A DNA stretch of 54,687 nt from Serratia sp. M24T3. GTDB taxonomy: Bacteria > Pseudomonadota > Gammaproteobacteria > Enterobacterales > Enterobacteriaceae. Positions 49,929 to 54,687 of this stretch are shown piece after piece (the first letter of the stretch is position 1; every line of letters starts with the position of its first letter). The stretch spans positions 1 through 54,687 of the forward strand of contig NZ_AJHJ01000030.1 of NCBI RefSeq assembly GCF_000257645.1, given 5' to 3'. The notes below the pieces were generated by a model that was not told the origin of the DNA, did no database searches, and saw only the letters and a program-made list of their open reading frames with translations. A program made the translations under genes and the position numbers.

Positions 49929-50636
49929 TTAGTGCGGGTCGAGCGAGATTACCTGATTTTGGTCGGCAATGACGCGCCATCTGACGTTAAATTCCAGCAG
50001 ATGAACGGCATAATCACGTTCCTGCTCTTCCCCTTTACGATAGGCAGGGCGGGGATCTTGCCCCAAAACCTGAGTAATAAAGCGGCGCAGGTGAGGATAA
50101 AGGCCGAAATTGGCTGCAAGCTGGCTTTCTGCAAGCGGACTAAAAGTCACTGACATATTGGCCTGTGGTGCATCCTGAGCAAAACCGGCAATCGCCTGTG
50201 GCTGACTTTCGGCGAAGGGTAGATAAGGTTTGATATCGACAATCGGCGTGCCGTCGACCAGATCCAGGCTGCCGAGCTGCAAAATGACCTCTTTACCCTG
50301 ACAGCGGATACCTTTCAACTCGACCAGCGACATGCCAAGCGGGTTTGGCCTGAAGGTAGAACGAGTGGCAAAAACGCCGACGCGAGCATTGCCGCCAAGC
50401 CTGGGTGGCCGCACCGTGGGTCGCCAGCCGCCCGCCATTGTTTGATGAAATATAAACATCACCCAGAGATGGCTGAAATCCTCGAGACCACGAACCGCTT
50501 CTGCCTGATTATATGGCGGCAGCAGATGTAGTTCACCGACTCCGTCCTCGACTAAACCTGGCTGGCGTGGAACGGCGAACTTTTCTTTATAGGGAGAATG
50601 GATCCTCCCTATTTCATTAAAGGTAAATTCGGTCAT
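49929..50636 (-). CDS. trmO: tRNA (N6-threonylcarbamoyladenosine37-N6)-methyltransferase TrmO
   Basis: TrmO (TsaA/YaeB) N6-methylates t6A37 of threonine tRNA in E. coli. The 235-aa protein belongs to the small beta-barrel SAM-dependent YaeB family. Conserved blocks are IGRIHSPYKEKFAVPRQPGL, RPPRLGGNARVGVFATRSTFRPNPLGMS and DLVDGTPIVDIKPYLPFAE. Its start overlaps the rcsF stop by 4 nt, so it is the second gene of rcsF-trmO. Like tcdA elsewhere in the window it acts on tRNA position 37 t6A. Confidence 0.95.
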   Translation of the reverse strand: MTEFTFNEIGRIHSPYKEKFAVPRQPGLVEDGVGELHLLPPYNQAEAVRGLEDFSHLWVMFIFHQTMAGGWRPTVRPPRLGGNARVGVFATRSTFRPNPLGMSLVELKGIRCQGKEVILQLGSLDLVDGTPIVDIKPYLPFAESQPQAIAGFAQDAPQANMSVTFSPLAESQLAANFGLYPHLRRFITQVLGQDPRPAYRKGEEQERDYAVHLLEFNVRWRVIADQNQVISLDPH

Positions 50637-51040
50637 TTAAAGCTGACGTTCAGAGCAGAGCCCTGACAGACTGCCTGTTGATGACATCCTGCGACATCGC
50701 TGACGATTTGGCATTGGTGCAGCAGCACAGCATTAGCCTTCATGGTCGCCGCGTGGTTCAACATTCTTCTACGAGCATTCGAAATGCTAGGCTGCGCGTC
50801 ATGTGCGTTAACCTGGCAAGATTCGCCGGATACTTCACCCAGATCGCGGAAAGGTGTGCCAACCAGAGCGCCGGGATCTTTATAAAGTTTAATCGCCGCA
50901 GGACGAGTCGTTACTGGCTTTGGCTTGGCTGGCTGCGATGGTTCATAGGTCGGGTGTTCGTTAAAAATCGGCTGCGTTCTGTGAGTCGCGGAACATCCAG
51001 CTAGCAAAAGGGCTAACAAACAGAGTGGTAAAGCACGCAT
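50633..51040 (-). CDS. rcsF: Rcs stress-response outer-membrane lipoprotein RcsF
   Basis: RcsF senses outer-membrane and peptidoglycan damage and activates the Rcs phosphorelay through IgaA. The 135-aa precursor has lipobox LLAGC (Cys16) and a proline/lysine-rich linker (residues ~30-48). A C-terminal domain has four cysteines (75, 110, 119, 125) that form the two conserved non-consecutive disulfides. A ribosome-binding site agagga precedes the ATG. The 273 bp upstream hold the metQ terminator and promoter sequence but no gene. Confidence 0.95.
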   Translation of the reverse strand: MRALPLCLLALLLAGCSATHRTQPIFNEHPTYEPSQPAKPKPVTTRPAAIKLYKDPGALVGTPFRDLGEVSGESCQVNAHDAQPSISNARRRMLNHAATMKANAVLLHQCQIVSDVAGCHQQAVCQGSALNVSFK

Positions 51041-51222
51041 TATATGTCCTCTGCTCCATACCCTTCATCCATTAAAACGCTGAGGCTGTGGCAACTTTAT
51101 TTTCCCTGTTATTGCTTTATAAAAGGCTCAGAGATGACTACGGCTGCGACCTGCTGCATTTAAAATGCTACGGGGTATATTTTATATTAAAAAGAAAGAG
51201 GCGTTATTGAAGCAAGGTATTC

Positions 51223-51255
51223 AACAAATAACAAGGCGAGCATATGCCCGCCTTG
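51223..51255 (-). terminator. metQ terminator
   Basis: On the minus strand caaggcg and cgccttg arms pair around ggcatatgct, followed by TTATTTGTT. It lies ~60 nt after the metQ stop codon. Confidence 0.75.
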
Positions 51256-51313
51256 AGAGTATTTTATGTAAATAGAGATTTATCGTTGAATAAATCCAAA
51301 TATACTTTAATTC

Positions 51314-52129
51314 TTACCAGCCTTTAACCGCGCCGCCATTGAAGACTTTGTTAGCCGCCTGGTCAACTTCATCAGATTCGTAGGCTTTCACAAATTTCTG
51401 CACGTTTTCAGCGTCTTTGTTGTCTTCGCGAGCAACAATCAGGTTCACGTAAGGTGAATCTTTGTCTTCCACGAAAATGCCGTCTTTTTCCGGAGTCAGG
51501 CCGATCTGGCTTGCATAGGTAGTGTTGATTACGGCCAACGCGATTTTGTTGTCATCCAGCGAGCGTGGCAGCTGAGGGGCTTCCAGCTCAACCAGCTTCA
51601 GGTTTTTCGGGTTCTCGGTTACGTCAAGAACGGTTGGCAGCAGGCCTACGCCGTCTTTAAGTTTGATCAAGCCCACTTTTTGCAACAGCAGCAGTGAACG
51701 GCCCAGGTTTGTCGGATCGTTTGGCAGGGCAATCTGGTCGCCGTCTTTCAGCTCGCTAACAGATTTGATTTTTTTAGAGTAACCAGCAATCGGGTAAACA
51801 AAGGTGTTGCCGACCGGCACGAGTTTGTAACCGCGGTCTTTGATCTGCTGATCCAGATAAGGCTTGTGCTGGAAGGCGTTTACGTCGATGTCGCCTTTGC
51901 TTAGCGCTTCATTTGGCAGCACGTAGTCATTAAAGGTCACCAGCTCCACGTCGAGGCCGTATTTCTCTTTTGCCACTTTTGCAGCAACTTCGGCAACCTG
52001 CTGTTCTGCACCAACAATCACGCCAACCTTGATGTGGTTGGGATCTTCTTTCTTTGGACCACAACCTGCTACGGCCAGAGTTCCCAGAAGTACACCCGCT
52101 ACTGCAAGAGATTTAAATTTAATGGACAT
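51314..52129 (-). CDS. metQ: D/L-methionine-binding lipoprotein MetQ
   Basis: MetQ is the substrate-binding lipoprotein of the MetNIQ methionine ABC importer. The 271-aa precursor has lipobox VAGC (Cys23). An NlpA-family binding domain follows (EVAAKVAKEKYGLDVELVTFNDYV, FQHKPYLDQQIKDRGY, LVNLIVARED-like blocks). It is the last gene of metN-metI-metQ, 70 nt after metI. Confidence 0.97.
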   Translation of the reverse strand: MSIKFKSLAVAGVLLGTLAVAGCGPKKEDPNHIKVGVIVGAEQQVAEVAAKVAKEKYGLDVELVTFNDYVLPNEALSKGDIDVNAFQHKPYLDQQIKDRGYKLVPVGNTFVYPIAGYSKKIKSVSELKDGDQIALPNDPTNLGRSLLLLQKVGLIKLKDGVGLLPTVLDVTENPKNLKLVELEAPQLPRSLDDNKIALAVINTTYASQIGLTPEKDGIFVEDKDSPYVNLIVAREDNKDAENVQKFVKAYESDEVDQAANKVFNGGAVKGW

Positions 52130-52199
52130 GTCCTATCCTCTATACATTTTATGTCGAGATTAATTATGGGCGGCGTGAAGCCCTGCCGCCGTTTTGTCT

Positions 52200-52853
52200 T
52201 TACTTATGGGTCACTGCTTTAACGATGCGATCGCCGCAGAGTTGAATCAGGTACACCAGTACAACTAACAATACTAATACAGTATTCATTACCGTGGCGT
52301 CGTAACCGATATAACCATACTGGTAGCCAATTTGCCCCAGACCACCCGCACCCACGGCGCCCCCCATGGCAGAGTAACCCACCAGAGTAATGAGAGTGAT
52401 AGTCGCGGCGTTGACCAGGCCCGGCAGAGCTTCGGGCAGCAGTATTTTTCGGATAATTTGCATCGGCGTGGCGCCCATCGCGCGGGCAGCTTCCACCAGA
52501 CCGCTTGGGATCTCCAGCATCGCATTTTCAACCATACGGGCGATGAACGGCGCGGCACCCACTGTCAGTGGTACGATAGCAGCCTGCAAACCGATAGAAG
52601 TGCCGACGATCACGCGAGTAAATGGAATCATCCACACCAGCAGGATAATAAAAGGAATAGAACGGAAGATGTTAACCAGCGCCGACAGTACCCGGTAAAG
52701 CTTCTTGTTCTCGGCAATCTGACCCGGACGGGTGACATACAGCAGGACGCCAAACGGCAGGCCGAGCACGAATCCGAAGAAGCCGGAGGTCAGGGTCATG
52801 ATTACAGTTTCCCAAATGCCTCGGCCCATTAACCACATCATTGCCTCAGACAT
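52200..52853 (-). CDS. metI: Methionine ABC transporter permease MetI
   Basis: MetI is the inner-membrane permease that dimerises in the MetNI importer. The 217-aa protein has five hydrophobic transmembrane segments and the EAA loop region [25 protein letters not shown] (around residues 115-140) that contacts the ATPase. It overlaps metN by 8 nt. Confidence 0.97.
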   Translation of the reverse strand: MSEAMMWLMGRGIWETVIMTLTSGFFGFVLGLPFGVLLYVTRPGQIAENKKLYRVLSALVNIFRSIPFIILLVWMIPFTRVIVGTSIGLQAAIVPLTVGAAPFIARMVENAMLEIPSGLVEAARAMGATPMQIIRKILLPEALPGLVNAATITLITLVGYSAMGGAVGAGGLGQIGYQYGYIGYDATVMNTVLVLLVVLVYLIQLCGDRIVKAVTHK

Positions 52854-53877
52854 AACCCAGCACCTCTACCTTAACTTGATTCTCATGCAGGAATTGAATC
52901 GCTGCCTGTGTGTCTTCAACGCTGCCGTGCATTTCTGTCAGCATAATGCCGAACTTCACGCCACCGGCATAATCCATCTGCGCGCTGATAATATTGTTAT
53001 TAATGTTGAATTGACGCACTGCCTGCGAGAGCAGAGGAGCATCGACCGACTGGCCGGTGAATTCAAGACGTAATAAAGGAACGCTGCCTTCACTCTGCTC
53101 TGGCTTCATGCGCAGCGCGTAGTCGTCCGGGATATCCAGATGCAGCGTCGACTGGATAAACTGCTGGGCCAGCGGAGTTTTAGGATGCGAGAACATTTCA
53201 CTGACTTTGTCTTGTTCAATCAACTGACCGTTGCTGATTACTGCAACCTGGTCACAGATGCGCTTCACTACATCCATTTCATGGGTTATCAGAAGAATAG
53301 TCAGGCCCAGACGGCGGTTGATATCCTTTAATAGTTCCAGGATTGAGCGTGTAGTTGCCGGATCGAGGGCGCTGGTGGCTTCATCGCACAGCAGAACCTT
53401 GGGATTGCTGGCCAGCGCTCGAGCAATGGCAACGCGCTGCTTCTGCCCACCGGACAGGTTGGCGGCGTAAGCATCATGCTTGTCTTCCAGGCCAACCAGC
53501 TTCAGTAGTTCAGTAACGCGTTGTTTAATCTCTTTGGCAGGAAGGTTGTCCAGCTCCAGCGGTAGCGCGACGTTACCAAACACGGTGCGCGACGACAGTA
53601 GGTTAAAGTGCTGGAAGATCATGCCGATTTGACGACGAGCGCGCGTCAGTTCTTTTTCGGAAAAGGCGGTCAGATCCTGACCATCGACCAGAACTTTACC
53701 TTCAGTCGGGCGCTCAAGCAGGTTAACGCAGCGAATCAGCGTACTTTTGCCCGCACCGGATGAACCGATGACGCCATAGATTTGTCCTGCAGGCACGTGA
53801 AGGCTCACATCAGACAGCGCCGTGATGTTGCGCTGACCCTGCTTGAACACTTTGGTGATGTTGGAAAGTTTAATCAT
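52846..53877 (-). CDS. metN: Methionine ABC transporter ATP-binding protein MetN
   Basis: MetN powers methionine import and is inhibited when methionine binds its C-terminal domain. The 343-aa protein has Walker [10 protein letters not shown] (residues 38-46), the signature LSGGQKQR, Walker [13 protein letters not shown] and a C-terminal NIL/ACT-like domain (residues ~265-343). It is the first gene of the metNIQ operon, transcribed from the MetJ-boxed promoter upstream. Confidence 0.97.
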   Translation of the reverse strand: MIKLSNITKVFKQGQRNITALSDVSLHVPAGQIYGVIGSSGAGKSTLIRCVNLLERPTEGKVLVDGQDLTAFSEKELTRARRQIGMIFQHFNLLSSRTVFGNVALPLELDNLPAKEIKQRVTELLKLVGLEDKHDAYAANLSGGQKQRVAIARALASNPKVLLCDEATSALDPATTRSILELLKDINRRLGLTILLITHEMDVVKRICDQVAVISNGQLIEQDKVSEMFSHPKTPLAQQFIQSTLHLDIPDDYALRMKPEQSEGSVPLLRLEFTGQSVDAPLLSQAVRQFNINNNIISAQMDYAGGVKFGIMLTEMHGSVEDTQAAIQFLHENQVKVEVLGYV

Positions 53878-53953
53878 ATTTTTCTTATGTTGTCTTTACA
53901 GCCGTGACGTATAAAAAGTAACCCTCTGGAACTAATTCCAGAACATGGCGAGG

Positions 53954-53982
53954 ATGCTAAGGCGTCTAGACGTCTAAGTCAA
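53954..53982 (-). promoter_or_regulatory. metNIQ promoter with two MetJ boxes in the spacer
   Basis: On the minus strand TTGACT (53982-53977) and TAGCAT (53959-53954) are separated by 17 nt. Adjacent 8-bp met boxes AGACGTCT (53968-53975) and AGGCGTCT (53960-53967, written on the plus strand) fill the spacer. MetJ with S-adenosylmethionine binds such tandem boxes, so repression by blocking RNA polymerase is expected. The remaining metN-gmhB intergenic sequence holds no gene. Confidence 0.88.
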
Positions 53983-54053
53983 CCAGATAGCATTCTCACC
54001 GTTACCTAAAACATGCGATACTGAGGCATCAATCAGCCCTCAGGAGCTAATAC

Positions 54054-54620
54054 GTGACACAAACTGTTCCAGCAATATTTTTAGACCGCGACGGCACGCT
54101 TAATGTCGATCATGGCTATGTTCATGAAATTGACGACTTCGAGTTCATCGAAGGAACCATTGAAGCTTGCATCAAACTTAAAGAGATGGGCTTTGCACTG
54201 GTATTAGTCACCAACCAGTCAGGTATCGCACGCGGCAAGTTTACCGAAGAGCAGTTCTTCACGTTAACTGAATGGATGGACTGGTCGCTGGCAGACCGTG
54301 GCGTCGATCTGGACGGCATTTATTTCTGCCCGCATCATCCCGATGCATTAATAGAAGAGTACAAGCAGGTATGCGATTGCCGTAAGCCGCAGCCGGGCAT
54401 GTTCCTGACAGCTAAAGAAGAGCTGAACATCGATATGGCGGCTTCTTATATGGTAGGCGACAAAATTGAAGACCTTCAGGCGGCAATAAAAGCTGGCGTA
54501 GGCACTAAAATTTTAGTCCGCAGCGGTAAGCCGGTCACTATAGAAGGTGAAGAATTGGCGGATTTAGTGCTCGATAGCCTGGCGCAACTGCCTACAGCCA
54601 TTAAAAACGGCTTAAAATAG
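54054..54620 (+). CDS. gmhB: D-glycero-beta-D-manno-heptose-1,7-bisphosphate 7-phosphatase
   Basis: GmhB removes the C7 phosphate in the synthesis of ADP-heptose for the LPS inner core. The 188-aa HAD-superfamily protein starts with GTG at 54054, preceded by caggagc. It has the nucleophile motif FLDRDGTLN (Asp11, Asp13). The zinc-binding cluster CPHHPD...CDCRKP lies near residues 92-112, and [10 protein letters not shown] holds the late acidic motif. The 67 bp after it are A/T-rich with no gene; in E. coli a ribosomal RNA operon follows. Confidence 0.97.
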   Translation: MTQTVPAIFLDRDGTLNVDHGYVHEIDDFEFIEGTIEACIKLKEMGFALVLVTNQSGIARGKFTEEQFFTLTEWMDWSLADRGVDLDGIYFCPHHPDALIEEYKQVCDCRKPQPGMFLTAKEELNIDMAASYMVGDKIEDLQAAIKAGVGTKILVRSGKPVTIEGEELADLVLDSLAQLPTAIKNGLK

Positions 54621-54687
54621 AGCGTTGCGGGTGAAAAATAGGCAAACGAAATAAAACTGTATTTATTCGCTTGCCATTCCCGTCAGC

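Overview
The window is chromosomal DNA from a member of the Enterobacterales. Nearly every gene matches an Escherichia coli housekeeping gene in family, length and local order. The absence of E. coli-specific insertions (fuc operon, sdaCB), the many ERIC-type repeats and the moderate base composition suggest a Yersiniaceae- or Hafniaceae-like relative (for example the Serratia/Rahnella/Yersinia/Hafnia group). The genus cannot be fixed from the sequence alone. No prophage, integron, CRISPR array, insertion sequence or defence island was seen, and no new multi-gene system.

Region 1 (1-15.4 kb) corresponds to the E. coli metZWV-to-csrB neighbourhood. It holds an initiator tRNA, mltA and tcdA, then csdE-csdA on the other strand, a small YgdI-type lipoprotein, and the sRNA gene gcvB divergent from gcvA. 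These are followed by ygdD-rlmM, a tandem ERIC array, xni, ppnN, queF and syd. The CsrB regulatory RNA comes next, with two UvrY/SirA boxes upstream. Last are an MFS transporter gene broken by an in-frame amber codon, and yqcC-truC-yqcA.

Region 2 (15.5-54.7 kb) corresponds to the E. coli 4-5 minute region: yaeH, dapD, glnD and map on the minus strand, then divergent rpsB-tsf-pyrH-frr. After these comes the envelope cluster dxr-uppS-cdsA-rseP-bamA-skp-lpxD-fabZ-lpxA-lpxB-rnhB-dnaE-accA. It links isoprenoid carrier, phospholipid, lipid A and outer-membrane assembly with replication and fatty-acid synthesis. Next are ldcC-yaeR-tilS, a small periplasmic c-type cytochrome, yaeP-rof (minus), yaeQ-arfB-nlpE, proS (minus), rcsF-trmO (minus) and the MetJ-controlled metNIQ transporter (minus). 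gmhB is the last gene; in E. coli an rRNA operon follows it, but the window ends first.

The points that stand out are: (i) dnaE is split by one extra A in an A7 run; (ii) the MFS gene carries a single nonsense codon; (iii) an ERIC family of about 127 bp occurs as three tandem units plus a fragment, as several single copies placed at or just after stop codons, and as a remnant that supplies the last ~18 codons of tcdA; (iv) CsrB and GcvB, both without annotation clues from ORFs, are clearly recognisable.
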